A DNA stretch of 64,000 nt from Rhynochetos jubatus. Lineage: Eukaryota; Chordata; Aves; Eurypygiformes; Rhynochetidae. Below are positions 45,001 through 60,000 of the stretch, in pieces. How positions within the stretch are numbered: position 1 is the stretch's first letter; each line of letters starts with the position of its first letter. The position numbers and the translations under genes are program-made. Location of the stretch: the NCBI GenBank assembly GCA_027574665.1, contig CM050655.1, positions 1,178,001 through 1,242,000 of the forward strand, written 5' to 3'. The notes beneath the pieces are model-generated. The model saw only the letters and a list, made by a program, of their open reading frames with translations, was not told where the DNA came from and ran no database searches.

Positions 45001-48000
45001 AGCTCCTTGCAGTACAGTCTGCTGAGACTGAGTGCTTTGCATGTTCATGAGCAGTTGTCCTCCTACAGCTGTCAAATCTATGTTTCTGAACCCTGTATCA
45101 GCATCCTGAGGATACAGATGACCTCTTTGCCCTGTACTGCCTGCAATAGATCACAGCTGAAATACAACTATCTCACATGTCTCTTGCAGTGAAAGTACAG
45201 GTCCCTCATTCTATGCTGCTGATCACTAGGGCCATGTATGAGGAAATCCACCTTGCTCTGATCCCAGGGTCAAGCTGGTGTGTTTGGCCATGTTTCACCA
45301 GTTACAGAACTGCTGCCATTCCCCTGTGGAAGGTCTGAGTTAGGGCTGCTCTTCAGAGGCACTTTGCAGAGGTTCAGAACTTGCAGTTGGTCCCTTGTAG
45401 TTCTGGGGCTGCTGCCTGGCTCTGGCATCATCAATACACTTTTAGACCTTGCATGAAAACTGCTGCTCTGCTTACAGCTTCCCTTACATGTCTCCTGAAA
45501 TGACAGCAGTCATCTGCAGGACAGAATACATCTCTGTAAATGTGTATATATACCCAATATACATGTATGAAGGACCTTGTGTATGTCTGTGAAAGGAAAA
45601 GTAGTGTCAAGGGCCAGGAGACATCTACTGGGACACTGCATGTGAAGGAAACTCCTTGTGATCTACAGTTACTGTGAAATAGCTTTATTTTCTTTGTCCT
45701 GGCTCTGCAGAAGCTGTGCTGGTTTTCACTGTCTCCTTTGACTGTCACTCAGGTTTATTCTGATTTGTTCTTTTTCTGTGTTATGGGTAATTTTATTCTG
45801 GTGAATCTCCTCAAGTAGCATCGTTGTGCTGAATCTCTTGGAGCTAAGGCTTTTTACAACATGCTTATTGTTATCCCAGTGTACTGACAGTTCCCCATCT
45901 TTATAGGCAAACACACAAAAGTCCTGCATCTTTTCCTCTTAAACCTCTACCTCAGGAATCTAGGAGGAAACATTCAAAAGATTTGAAGACATCTATCTCC
46001 CCACTTTCAGTTTAAACCCATTACCGCCTATGGCTCCTGTCGCTACAAGCCCTTGTAAAAAGTCCCCACCCAGCTTTCTTGTCGGCCCCTTCAGGTACTG
46101 GTAGGTGCTGTAAGGTCTTCCCAGAGCCTTCTCCAGGCTGAACAAGCCCAACTCTCCCAGCCTGTCCTCATAGCAGTGGTGCTCCAGCCCTCGGAGCATC
46201 TTTGTGGCCTCCTCTGGACTCGCTCCAACTGGTCCATGTCCTTCTGCTGTTGGGGGCCCCAGAGCTGGGTGCAGAACTCCAAGTGGGGTCTCAGGAGAGC
46301 AGAGTAGAGGGGGAGAATCCACTCCCTCAGCCTGCTGGTCACGCTGCTCTGGATAAAGCCCAGGATACAGTTAATTTAGGCACCTGAAGCAGGAATTAGG
46401 AATGTTGTGAGCACTGAAGTCCTTTTCTAGAGTTGTTTTCTTTGTGTACAATTGTGTTTTTCTTGTATCCAGTACAGGATAGTAAAATCCAACTGCCAAT
46501 TCCTCAGCTGCGCAAGGTATGGGCAGAAGCGGTTCACTATGTGAATGGGCTCAAAGAAGATTATAGCAGGCTTTTCCAGGGTCAGAGAGCTGCCATGTGA
46601 GTTGTTACTCCTCATTCAGAAGATGCAATATTATGCAAATACAGACAGTGTTAGAGTGCATATTTACATCTTGAGGAATTTGGGTTACGAAAAGTTTTAC
46701 AGCCCTCTGCTGATCTAGACTTGTACATTATAAAACATATTGGGGCTGGGAGCTTATCCTATTCCAGGAATTTTAATGCATTTTGCCTGACATTTATAAT
46801 AACTGAAAAAACTTGAACCTTGAAGGCACAGACTCACAAAATGGCAGAGGTTGCAGGCACCTCTGGAGGCCATCCAGTCCAACCCCCCTGCACAAGCAGG
46901 GTTGCCTCCCCATGTGGCTTTTAAGTATCTCTAAGGATGGAGACTCCATAACCCCTCTGGGCAACCTGGGCCAGGTCTCAGACACCCTCGCAGTGAAAAA
47001 AGTGTTTCCTGGTGTTCAGAGGGAACCTGCCGTGTTTCAGTTTGTGCCCATTGCCCCTGTTCCTATCCCTGGCACCACTGAAAAAGAGCCTGGCTCCATC
47101 TTCTTTGAGTCTCCCTCCAGGTATCTATCACATCAATAAGATTCCCCCTGAGCCTTCTCCAGGCTGAACAGTTCCAGCTCTCTCAGCCTTCCCTCATAGG
47201 TGAGATGCCCCAGTACCTTAATAGTCTTCATGGCCCTTCAGTGGCCTGCCTCTAGCATGTCAATGTCTCTGGTGTGCTGGGAGCCCAGAACTGGACCCAG
47301 GTGTGGCCCTGCCTGGGCACAGTAGAGGAGAAGGATCATTTGCCTTGACCTGCTGGCAACATTCACCCTAATGCTGCCCAGTGTAGTTGTTTCACAAGTG
47401 GCTGAATGAGTGGGAACTGCTTATTACATTTGTAGGGTTTTGATTGCCTCACAGAGTGGGCAGTGCCATGTATCTCAAGTCATAGGAAAGGTTCACCACT
47501 GGCAACATGCACTACAGGCCCCTGCAAAGGCTAAGTAATACTCTACACTGCAAAGGCTATTTAACTGAGAGCGACCAAAACACATGGGAAACAAGGAAGG
47601 ACTTTCTCCTTTGCTTACTGGGGACCTGCAGCTTCTGAAGATGTGAGATGGAGTCTGTGACCCCACCTAGACTCCCTGTTCGAAGGATCTTGCAGAATTT
47701 GTTAGCTGTGTATTTCCTAATGTGATAGCACTGGCCCTGTAAGTCCAGATATGCTTTTCAACTGACATTTGCTGCTCTCGTTTTGTTTGTTAGGCTCAGT
47801 CTTCTTCGGTATAATGCCAACCTAATAAAAATGAAAAACAATATGGTGTCAGCATCTCAACAACTGAAAGCCAAGCTGGAATTCTTTCACCAAAGCATTC
47901 GCCTTGACCTGGAGAGATACAGTGACCAGATGGCTTATGGCATATGTACGTGTCATGTGATACTTGCCTGTGTGTCTGATCCTATGAAAGATTGGACTGA

Positions 48001-51000
48001 CAATGAAGGACTGTGAGTGAGAGCTAGCTTAGAAAAAATGAACTCAGGAGTTCCCATTGTGTCCTTCAGCATCTGTGTGGCTATGTTTTAGTCAGGGTAG
48101 ATGCAGAAGAGTTTGGCTGATGCAAAGGCAGGAAGATGAAAAGTAGGATGTTTTCATAGACCTTCAGTAACAGTGAAACAGGTGGTCAGCTGTTCCCCAC
48201 TGAGAACACCAAGCCAAGAAAATTGGAGTATTAATAGTACCAGTGATGGAAATGTTTGCTATTTATTAATTCAGTGTCTGATTCATTTGGGGTTGTCACT
48301 GGGCATGAAGTGGAGGGCAGAGTTGCTGTGCTTCACAAACAGTAGAAGGACCACTAGCCATCCATGGTGGGACAAATGGCCGTGGGAAGCCTGTTTTGAA
48401 CATCACTAAGGGACTGATCTTGCAGTGCTTGACATCAGGAGGCAGTACAAGTCAGGATGAGAGATGAGGTGAAAAAGGACTAGCTGCAGTTTTAATATCC
48501 CAGAAATGTCTGCATCTTACAAATACTGTTCAGGGGAGAATAGTAAGATTTGTGTGTAGTTTGGATATATGGCTAAAAACCAAAACTGGAGTAAAAAATT
48601 ATGACTGGGCTGACTGACAACGGAAAATGGAAAGACTCAGTGAACTGGTTTTGGACAGTCTGTGCTTAATCAAACGTGGCAATTGTTGAGCTTAATAGTG
48701 GAGTTTAAAGACTCAAACTCACTATAGGCTAGTGAGTGCAAACAGTGAAATCCTACCAAAGGGTTTGTATGCAAGTTAAGCTTGAGCATGGCATTGTTAA
48801 GTTGCAACTTTGCTGTCTCTCTGTGATCTCTGGGTCATGACTCCTGCTTGGAGGTTCAGTGTCCTGCTCTTTGTGTTCAGATTCACCTGACGTATGATAA
48901 GTCAGGTCACACTTCAGTTCTCTGTCTATAGCTTTTTATAAACTAACAACTCTCTTCTTTTAAGCTTCAGAAAAGATGCTTAAAGCCTGGAAGGAGATGG
49001 AAGACAAGGCCTCTCACTGTGCACAGGTAGGGGATATTAAGGAAGCTTCATTATCTCTCTGTGAAGGAGATCGTGGCAGGAACTTGGTGTTGTATGTGCC
49101 ACTGCTCTGTCCCTTCAGTGTGTTTCATATTCTGCCTGCTGTGGGAGTGAGAATATCATTGCAGATGTATTAAAAAAGAATCAGGTCCCAGTCACCAGGT
49201 TGCTTGAATCTAGTGATTTGAACAAAACCAGCACAAATGTCACTAGACTCGGTTATCTGTATAGGAAGTGGACTACAGAAACATGTTATTTATCACCCAA
49301 AAGAAATGGTGTTGCTATAGTCAAGAGTCTTCCTGCTTGGATTTTTTGCACACAAAAAACTTCCACTGCTAAAGCTGAAAATAATACCAGTCATTAACTG
49401 TGCATTGACTTTAACTGCAATGCTTTGTTCAGGAGTACAGACATAAATTTCTGGTATTCTGTAAATATGCAAATTAGTTTTTAATAACAGTCATCCTGAA
49501 AAAATTTAGAGCAGAGCTAGAGCCAGTTCTTACTCTGAGTAGTCCGAACAGTTAACAGATGTTTTCACTTGTGTTTTATTGACAGTTGAGCTGACATAAT
49601 GGCTTTCTGTTTCTGAGAGAGTTATTTCTGCAAGAAAGGCTACTTGAAATTTATCTACTACTTAGAATTCTGAACTTTCTCTTCTGAAAATAAGTATTTT
49701 ACTAAAAATGATGCGGAGATAGAGACCTTTTTGACAGAGGATAATTCTGCCTACAGTTCTGGCCAGGCCTTTATAGGGAAGGAGTAAGCTTTTCATTGTG
49801 AAAACTAGGGACAGAGCTAGGATGATCATAATTTATTGTCAAAAGCTGTTTCTTCTTCTTGTCTACTGCATGTCCTGAATAAATCTTGGGAGGTGGGGGG
49901 CATTCAGAAGGTATGAATTGAAAAAATCTGCGCATTTGTAAGGCGTTTCTCGGAGTAAGTCTTTAAAATATCTCAAAAAGCACTCTTTATTGTGTTCCAT
50001 GATCATAGCTAGCTGCAGGAGTGCCAAGAACATGGCATGTTCTGCTGGCCAGGTCTGTCCTGTGGTTTGCTCGGCTGATGTCTCACATTTCTGCTCTCCC
50101 CTGCAGGGAGTTCTTCTGTTGGCTCTCATAGTAATACAGAGCACCGTGACTGATCCATAAAAATCACAGACACCATTAGAAATACAAATGATAAATTACA
50201 CTGCCTATTTTTTTCCCCTGTGAAGGAATAGACTGGGTAATTAAGGTTCTGGGATCCATTACCTGTCCTCATCTAGGTCAAAAGGTTCTGGGAGCCTTGA
50301 TATTCTGCTTGCTCGTATTATGGAGATAACAGAATTGGGATTCCCACCTGAATTCACCCCTGTTTAGCTCTTCAAAATTTGGAATCTTGTTGCTCTCTGT
50401 TGAGAAGCAACAAAGATAGAAGGGAGGCTGCTTCTAGCAGAATAAATCAAAGCTGTCACTGGCTGTTTCCAGAAAATCAGGAACCTCAACAATTATTTAC
50501 TTTTCAGACCATCAGAATTATGTTCTGTCTTCAGGTTGTGCAGTCCACGTATACAGTCACACTGTCAGTTTATCAGGCTTGGAAAGTGTTTTACTCTGTC
50601 TTACAACAGTGGTGTCTCGGTCTGTCTAGCGGGCAGCTGAACTTGTGTGACTTCAAGAGACACAGGCTGTGTTGTGGGTCACAGGGCTCTAGATAAAGAC
50701 ATTTCTTTTGACAACAGGGTTTACTTCATGTTTTTCTTGCAATCTGATTCTTCTTTGATTATATGGCTTCTCACTGTTTCTTCTTGGTTTATTCTTTACC
50801 TGTATGACCTACAGACATCACTTTCTGCTCAGGGGGTCACACCCCGTTGTGTAGCCTCACACCAAGTACTTTTGCAGCTTCAGCAAGCGGTATGTTCTGG
50901 GAGATGTTCAGTTTGCAGGTCCTACAGCCCCAGGTCAGAAAAGCAAAGCTGCAATATCTCCAAATAGTTTCTCAGGAAGGCAGATCATCACTCACAGTTT

Positions 51001-54000
51001 GTGGTGCTAAGACCCATGATGGTGACCAGTGCTCTCTTAACTGTGCTGAGTGTCTCCAGTACATGTCTGGCACCACATACCTATTCCTTATGCTCAGAAA
51101 TGTTGTTGCTGACTGCCTCACCTAAGTTACCGGGGGGGGGCTTGGCATAAGATTGGCATCTTTTTTATTGCTTTGAGGCAGATGTGAAATGTCATGCCAA
51201 AATGTGTACAGGAGGGTAAAATGTGAGAGCACTATCTGACCACACTGTAAAAATAGGAGAACAAATCTTCGTTGCTGGAATGTACGTTGAGCCAGAGAGC
51301 GTGTGTGTGTGCAGCATGTATCTTGGAGATACAATTTATGGAGAAACTGATTTTTCTCAATCAGTGTGGTTGTCAGAGATTTGGATCTAGGCAATGCTAT
51401 GCACTGAGAAAATGATAACAGTAACCTCAATTACTGTAGCAGCAGTCATGTCAAAGGCCTTTTTTTCTCCTAAACTCTGCATGCCCATTATCCAGACAAG
51501 TACTTTGAGGATCTTTATCTACTTTACTGCTCTCCTCCTTCAGTTTAATTTGTAACCATATATCCCCGTTAGGCTGAAGACATTGGCTATCTGGATGAGC
51601 AGATCATGTCTCTGCACACAGAGATTGTAGAGCTTCAAAAAAGTCCATATGCAAGGCGCCAAGGAGAGGTCATGGAGAGCTTGTAAGTCTTTTGCTTATT
51701 ATTTTTATTGCACATAAATGGATTTTATGGGGTTTTTTTCGTGTCTGAGAGGTTTTTTTTTCCTCAGTTGGTGGTGCCATCAGTGCTTTTGAAATTCACT
51801 CCTCACTTCTTGCAAACTGCAAGTACAGAGTAGTTTGCAATCAGTTTAAGATCATGTTGCAGGTAAAAGGGAAGATGCCAGCACTTGTGGCCGTACGTGC
51901 CTCTCGAAGGTCTAATGATCACTTGGCAGCATTATAAGGCAAGAATGCACAATGCCTAGATCTGGGAAAACATGGAAAACACAGCTAGGGAGGGCAGGAC
52001 ACTTCTGTGTCACTGACTGTGTAACTTCATCTTGGAAGAAGATGGGCTGAAGATATCTTGGTCTCAACTGAAAAATGCAGAGGATTTCTTTTTGCATTGG
52101 AGAAGAGTAAATGTTATAGTGCTGAGTGAGAAAATTGAGATAGTTTAAATACTATTTAAATATTTTAGTGCATTGTCAAAACAAGGATAGTTAATAACTC
52201 GTGGATACTTGAATCTTATTTTTTTTCAAGGCATTAAAATATGATAGAGCTAAGTGGTATTACTGATCTTAAGAAGACATAGGAAACAATTATTGTTGTT
52301 CGGGCTGTTGCTGAGAGCACAAGTGGCAGTTCTAAAAGAGAGGAATACAATAGCTACCAAGACTGAAGAGCTACCAAATCTGTTGTTAATAAGAGCTCTT
52401 CTGAATGACTCTGAGTATTCTGGGAGGAAACGTGCCTGTTCGTGGCTTGTTCCGCGCCCTCCTCCTTTGTGGAGCTAGATCAGCTAAGCTGCTTTTCATC
52501 CATGTATAGTTGCAGGAGCAGCAGAACTGGTGCACAAGGGAGGAAGTGGTGGAAGGGAAAAAACACCTCTTGGAGCAGTAGCCCACATCTAGAGCAGCTT
52601 AAACTAATCATGAACCTACCTCCTAAACCAGCATTTCTAAGCACTTTTGCCACTGCAAACCCAAGGCCTCAGAGATACTTGCAAGGTGATTTTGGTCTAA
52701 AGCTACTCCTGTTGATGAGGAGTGAAGAACAGGCTGAGTGTCCTGCTCTTTAGGTTTTGGGGCGGTAGCAAAGCCTGCTGCAGAGCACATATACACAGCC
52801 CCGACGTGCACATGGATCCTGGGTGATATCTCAGATTTACTTGACTGTTGGATGCTAATGTTCTTGTTTTGCCAGTGCAACAGGTGTAAAGAGCACCTCT
52901 TCCCCTATCCTTGGCTGATGCAGGACTTTGAGGATGGATAGCTGTACCCAGCACACTAGAAATGCTGTCCTACACAAGCAGAAGCATGATCCCTTGAAAC
53001 TGTGGTGATCTAATGGCAGTGAAGGGGCAGAGGAGGCCTGATGAGGGCCCAAAAGCAGTCAGAACTAGCTAAACTGCTACTTCTTTCAGACAGACAATTT
53101 AGAACAGTGAAGACTTGTTCAAGGGTGGGAAGCTTCAGTGTGGCCTGCTTTTGAAATATTTGAAAGAAGTAACATTTATTTAATGGGAAGAAGAGAAGAA
53201 AAATCTTTGTGATGCAGCTGTCTTTCCATTTGCAGAGTATCACTGTAAAATTCAGGTAAAAAATATGGAATAGGAACAAAAATTTCTCAGGCAGTTGTGC
53301 AGAAGTACCTATAGTTGAAACAATGAAGTTTCCTAATTAAGGATACTACAGAAAAACACCACAGCTGAGCCATGTGAAGATTTGATAATAACCTCCAGTT
53401 GGGATGGTGACCTGAGCAGAAAACGCACAACGAGAGGAAGAGAGACAGCTTTTAGGGAAGAGTTGGTTTCCATCACAGGAAGGCCATCGCTGTGTTCCAA
53501 ATGTACTTGCATACTGGCTGTAGAAGAAGGTGGCAGCTCCAATGTATGAGATTCAGCAAGGCATAACTTAATTGTAATGCTTTTTTTTTTCTCAAGTCAT
53601 CTGCTTATTGATAAATTTGTCAAACTTTTTCTTCTTTGTGAAGGGAACAGAGAGCCATAGACCTGTACAAGCAATTAAAATCAAGACCTCCAGGTATGGA
53701 AGGAGATGTTCAAAGACTGTTTCACACTAGTACCCCATGACTAATTTTTCTGAACTCAAATCCAGAAAATACTGTTTAGCAGGGGAAGGCAGATGAGTGT
53801 ATTAAAGTTAACCAGACTGAAGGGCATACCTTAAGCTGATTTCTTCTTTTTTCTGAGCCTAGAGCTCTCCCAAATTCTTGTAGTCCATTTCCTCAGTCCT
53901 GGGTTTGTCTCTTTGTTTTTGGCTGCCCTGAACACAGCTGCCTTCTGGCATTCTCTACTTTTTTTTCCTGCCTCCAGTATTTTACTCCTCCCAGACATGG

Positions 54001-57000
54001 GAAGAACTGCTGTTCCTCTGTCATTTCTCCAACCTAAGCACGGCAGTCACTTTTCTCCCACTTCTCTTTTCTTTTAACTATATTGGATGGAGCCCCATGT
54101 TTGGGAATTACAGTGTTCAGAACATCATAGCTGCTGAGCAGAAAGGTTTGGTTACTCATGCATTTGGTAACTGCCTGCAGTCCTTACTGAAACCATCATC
54201 TAGACAGCAAGAGTGGCTGGAATTGTATGGAGGGATGACACATTAAGGAAAAGATGTGCCTAATGACAGAGTGTAACAGATTTCAAGATGTCTCATTGTG
54301 TTTTAGTTTGGCTGGCTGCACGTGTTAAGTCAAATCTTTTCTTGACTCTGGGCATTTGTGTCCAGAGCAGCACCTCGCTGAAGAGCATTTTACTAACATG
54401 GTAATTGATGACCCTTCCAGATCACGCCTACAGTGACAGCACGGACATGGTGAAGATCATTGTGCAGACAGTACAGAGCCAAGACCGAGTTCTCAAGGAG
54501 CTCTTTGGCCATCTCAGGTACTTTATGCACAAAAAACCCCAAACAAATGCAATTTGCAGCATTTGTAGCTTTGTAGCAGGAAAGAAGAGGGAAAACCAAG
54601 GAGCTTTTGGGCTCTGATCTCAATCCACAGGTGTATTTTTCTGATAGCAATATTAATTCTGCTTCTTTGTGCCCATGTTGAATTTCCACTTACTTTTTAA
54701 AAACCTATAGCTAATGTGTCTAGCTAATAGGGAAGGGAATGAGGGTGCAATGGCTTGTATTGTTAGCATCCAAGTGTTCATTTTAAAATGAGGAAAAAAA
54801 TCTGCAAGCATTTGGGTTGGGATTGAAATTTTGAGTTAAAAAAGAAATAGTGTAACAGCTGAGAAGATACCACAGTGATTTGTTCATTAATTCATTAATT
54901 TTTCAAGTAGCTCAGAAAAAAAAATGCCATTATGCAGATCTTGGTAGTCAGCAAAGTATGATTTAGTTTTATTTGCCTGTGTGGCTTATGCGTAGTAGGT
55001 CCCATAAAGAAAGTTGTTAGCTATGGTGTGGTCAGCCCACAGAGACCAATACAGACCTCAGAAGATTGATAAAATACCACGATTGAGTTGCTGTGCTGTC
55101 CATTGTCATCACGATCGATTTTTGCATTTTTTATGAAGAACTTAGATTGTGGATGTTAATAGTAGTGTCGTCTGCCTGCTTTTTTGAATCTTAGCTGGAC
55201 TTCAAAAAGTCATGGGGTCACTCTGGTCTTGCAGGTTTTGTTACCTGCAGCTATCACAGCACTGTGCAGCTATCACAGCACTGTGCTAAGAGAAAGGGGT
55301 GTTCCCATGGAATTTTTCTTCAATCCTAAGGTGAGGCTTTTGGTTTTGCCAGAACTTACTGCCACACAAGCTGGAAAGTAACTTTGCCTTTGGTTTGTGT
55401 TATAGCAAGCTCTTGGGCTGTAAGCAGAAGATCATTGACTTGCTTCCAAAGATTGAAGTGGCTCTAAATAACATCAAGGAAGCTGACAACTCAGTGATGC
55501 AGATGCAGGGTAAAAGACAAAGGGAGATATGGCATTTGCTGAAAATTGCTTGCGTAAGTAGCTTTTGGACTATTCACTTGCTCTTCCTTCCAGTGCAGAG
55601 AACATCAAATGAAACTCTGAAGAGACCAAAAAGGGATAACTCCCCCACAACAGTTGATTGTTCTGTAGAGAGGGGAAGTTTGAGATGCTAAAAGTTGACA
55701 GAATTTTAGAAAGGGGCTAGACAAATTCATGGAGGAGGCACCCAGTAGAGCAGTCCTTGGTCCCACTAAGTCATCAAATTGCAGTTCGCCGGTGGCTGGA
55801 GTATGGTAGACATGCCATGTCATGAGCCTTGTTCTTACACTCCCTGAACATCTAGCGTTGGCTGCTGTTGGAGGGTGTACACTGGGACTGGTGAACTCCG
55901 GCTGTCAAACCATCCGGATGTCAAACCATCACGATGTTAGTGCTGCAAAAGCAAAATAGGTGCTTTCCTGGTTAGTTTAAGGTGTTTAATACTACACTGC
56001 TTTTTCTGCATCAATTATAGTGACTCTACAACTGAAGCAATCTCCTGATTGCCATGTGCCTACGTTTGAGGTCAGCATGGGCAATGTGTTTTTCCCCTGT
56101 CAGGACAGTTACTGCTGTGCATGACTCGGTTTAGGACGTGGCACCGCCTCCTAATTCTTCTCTGTAGAAGTGTAATGTACGGATGACTTGAACGCAGAGA
56201 CATTTGGTACCAGCTCTCTGCGGAACTGTAGAGGGTTGTATCACTTCACTTGCTAGCCACAGGCATGGCCTGGATTGTGTGCATATGTTACAAACAGTGC
56301 TTATGTTTAATTGTGAGTCTTGCATACAAAATAATCAAGCCTGACTAAAATCTTCCTTGTCCGTCAAAACAGATGAATTTCTTTTTTTCTAGACTCAGAG
56401 CTCTTCTCGATCACTGGTAAGCTCCAGCCTGGAAGGGACAGCCTCAACTCCAGCAGCCACGTGGCTCCCACAGAGCTCTTCAGGGATTGTACCTCACCCT
56501 CTGTCATCTATGGCAATTCCTGAAGATGGGTAAGAGCTGCTGGGAAAAGAAGGCCACTGCAGAGAAGTCAGCGTAGCCATTTTGTAGGCATACACTCTGA
56601 AATCCACTCTGCCACTGGAGTCTGCAGGGCTGAGGGGGCTCAAGGGTTGTGTCTTCACTACATCCCACATGGTAGTTTTTGCATATGCTGGGCAGGGAGA
56701 GTTTTGGCACACAGGACTGTCTCTGAAGGCAACATTGTTCAACTCCTGCCTGGGGTTCTAGTAACTTACATCTGGCTATACCACAGCAAGGTGCAGCAAT
56801 GAGATTTTGAGCCCAAATGCAGTTTCTTTTCATGCCCAAGTTTTGGTGCAAGTCCCAGATAAAACAGGCCATAGTGCTTCTTAGAGCTTCAGTGATTTTT
56901 AAAAAGTATTTTTTCAAATGGAGGTCTGAAGTCAGGGTCAATACTAAGCAATAATCCATCTGATTTGATAAGTGGGTGGGGTGTTTTTTATCCTTCTAAA

Positions 57001-60000
57001 AAACCAAGTTTTAGTAGCTCATATGTTACAGATGCTCTAAAAAAGGAATTAGGCTGAACTCTTTATTCAGAATCCTCTACTGAGCAAGTTCCACATAGCA
57101 CCCTCAGCTAAAAGTTGTGATGTCCATCATCTGGCACTGTGCTATTCATTTCTTGCATGTCATGTTATTCTGTCCTGGGCTTGGATTTAGTTACTAAGGC
57201 CCCTCTCTCTCAGCCAGTCCTAACTGAGTAAGAGACTTGTCAGGAGCTGGGGGGTTTTACTCTTTGCTTCATTAGCGGTTTTACTTTCAGTCATCGTAAC
57301 AGAGGGGAAGACACCCCTCAAAGACTGCTTAGCCCTTGATCAGCAGCAGTGCTGGCTTGGTGGGGGCTGGGGCAGGGGTTGTGAACATCTGCATCAAACT
57401 ATTTGGTCATCTGTCTGGGTGGTCAGGGAAATACCTAGGTTCTGAAGATACACGTTTTCTAAGCAGGCTTTTTCTGGAAGTCAGTTGACTTTTTCTGAAA
57501 CCTTGAGCAGGCTTTTTCCACTTTCTCTTTTCTGCCTGCTGCTGCAGGGCAGTTTTCACCTCTGAGTAATCTGGGGTGATCACCCTTTAATAGGTGCTTT
57601 CCTGAGCAGGCTGCTGTCCATTTGGATTGCCTCAGAGTGCCTCTTCAAACCACGACTTCACTGTACAAAGTCAAGAGATGTAAACCAATGGGGAGCAGGC
57701 AGTGATTTCAGGCTCCTTGCACTCAGCTCACTTCGTAGGTTCTCTAAGGGCTGGATTTCAGTGTGGTTTGGTCCGTTCCTCTGCAGAGGAGAGCAAGCCC
57801 ACACTTCCAGGGTGGGGATTGGCAGGATGCCACCTCAAAGCATGTTTTTGTGCCCTACCAGGTGGCTTCTACAATTGCAGAGAACTCCTATAAATCAGTT
57901 TTTGGGGTTGTTTGTCTCTTGGCTTGGTTTTTGGTTGGGGTTTTTTTTTCCCTAGTGCAGAGCCTTTTGACATTGGTGTAACTTTGTGTTTTAACACTGC
58001 CATCTTATGCCCTCCCTTCCCTGCAGGGAAGACTTTGTCCATGTGATAGAAGAGAATATGAATTATCTTGAGCTCTTCAGCAGTATTCTGCAGGAGGCGA
58101 GACAGGAGCAGAATAACAGCATGATGGTAAGTCTGATGTATCTCTGAGGACCTGATTTTTAAGAGCTACAACAGGGTCCTCTGGGAGTGTGGAGAACTCC
58201 TTAAATAGGATCATTTGTGATGATGTGAATTGCTGTGGCTGGCATGTGATGTCTGCCATCCCTCCTGGACTCCACTAATACGCCTGTCCTTATGGGAGGC
58301 AGCACTTAGTACTAGCATCAGCTGAGCGGTCTGCGTGGTGGGGTGGTCTGTTCAGTGGGACACCCTGGCTGGCAGAGCTTGCTCTGAATTCTGGTTGCAT
58401 TCTCAACTGGAGAGGCCTGATTTGTGTCCCTGCACTGGAGTGGGCAGGGTTTTCCATTTCCAGAGCCCTTTGCTAATAACTGAAATTCTCCTTATGGCAG
58501 AAATGTGGGGTTTTCGCAAGTCCTAAGAAGGCTCTTTGCACAAATTGGTATTTGAAATGATAAGAAATTACAAAGAAGGTTAACAATTGCCCAGACATTT
58601 TGATGCAATCAAAACCTCTGTTCCTGAACTACTAATTAAGACCAGTAGATTACTATTCAAAGGTAGCCCACTTACCAGAAGAATGAAGAGCACCACAGAA
58701 TACCAGTCTTGTAGAAGAGCTCTCAGCTGATTTTAGAGGCTGTGTTTTAGAAGCGCCTCTGTAAATACAAGAAAAACAAGAGAAAGACAATTAGGCATGT
58801 AGATTGACCTGTTTATAACGTAGGAAAGTCAATGCAGTTTCTGTTAGTGTGAGATTGTCTGACAGATTTATTGCAGTCAAGAAGTCAAAGATCCACTGAT
58901 TTGCTCTAACTTGGATTTTCAAAAAGCTTCTTGAAGGTCTCCTTAGGCATAACTTCCATTCTGGTAGGATAAAAAGGTTGAAGCTGTTTTACCAACTGTA
59001 ACCGATGAGAAAACAAGGAACAGAGGGTTAGGGAAATGGCAGTGGTTGATGAAATGGAGCTCTTACAACAGTTTTATTGCATAAACATTTTAATGTTCAA
59101 GTGTTTATGAATAACAATAAACAATGAACTGAGAGTTGAGTGGAGTTACCAAGTTATTTGGGATGGTGGAATGAAAACTTATTAGTGGGAGTTGCAAATT
59201 ACACTCTTAATAGCAAGGGATTTCGCAATATGAATGGGGAAATGGAATCAGCTACTGATTAAGGCAAAGTAATTATGTTAGTGGGGAAAACAGCCTTAAT
59301 TATGCATACCCTGGTCTTCATCTATTGGTTGATGAATGTTTGCTTTGTCTTTCTGACAGAATTGGTATTAGTTGTGTAATAACAATCTCTCCAGTCTTGT
59401 CTCCTTGCTGTGGCAGGAGGTGAGCAAGAAGCTGTATGACTGGCTTCTTGCCTGTTGATTATCTATGTCTCTGTCACCTCATGTATCTCATTCCAGGGTG
59501 CAGCATCTGTCTCTGGCATGTTTTAGACCAGAAAGATTATTCATTGTTGTTGAATCACACTCTGCAGATCAGCACCTGTTTTGCTATGTTTTTGGTTTCT
59601 TTCCCCTTTTCCTCGCAGCAGGGGACAGAAGTTAGGCCACAGGAAAGCAGCAGAAAATGGGATTTGTCCTCTTCAATTCACTTGAGGGAAAACCAGAGGA
59701 CAAAATAATAACCATGAGAACCTTTTCTCTGTTCTCGCATACATTTGACTTGAAGCCTTTCTTTTCATTTGTGTTCTTTACACTACCGTTACATCCCATG
59801 AAGCACTAGGAAGTCCAGCAGCAGGTTTTGTGCAGGCACAAAGTATGACTTCTAGAGCTAGTGCTCTCTGGGACATGCCTGAGCACTGCAGTAAGTATGG
59901 GGGGTTATATACTGGGGGTAAACCGAGTCATGAAATTGAGATTATTTTTTAGCTGTTAGATCAACACGATTCTTTGAGAAGAGAAATATGCTGGATAGTG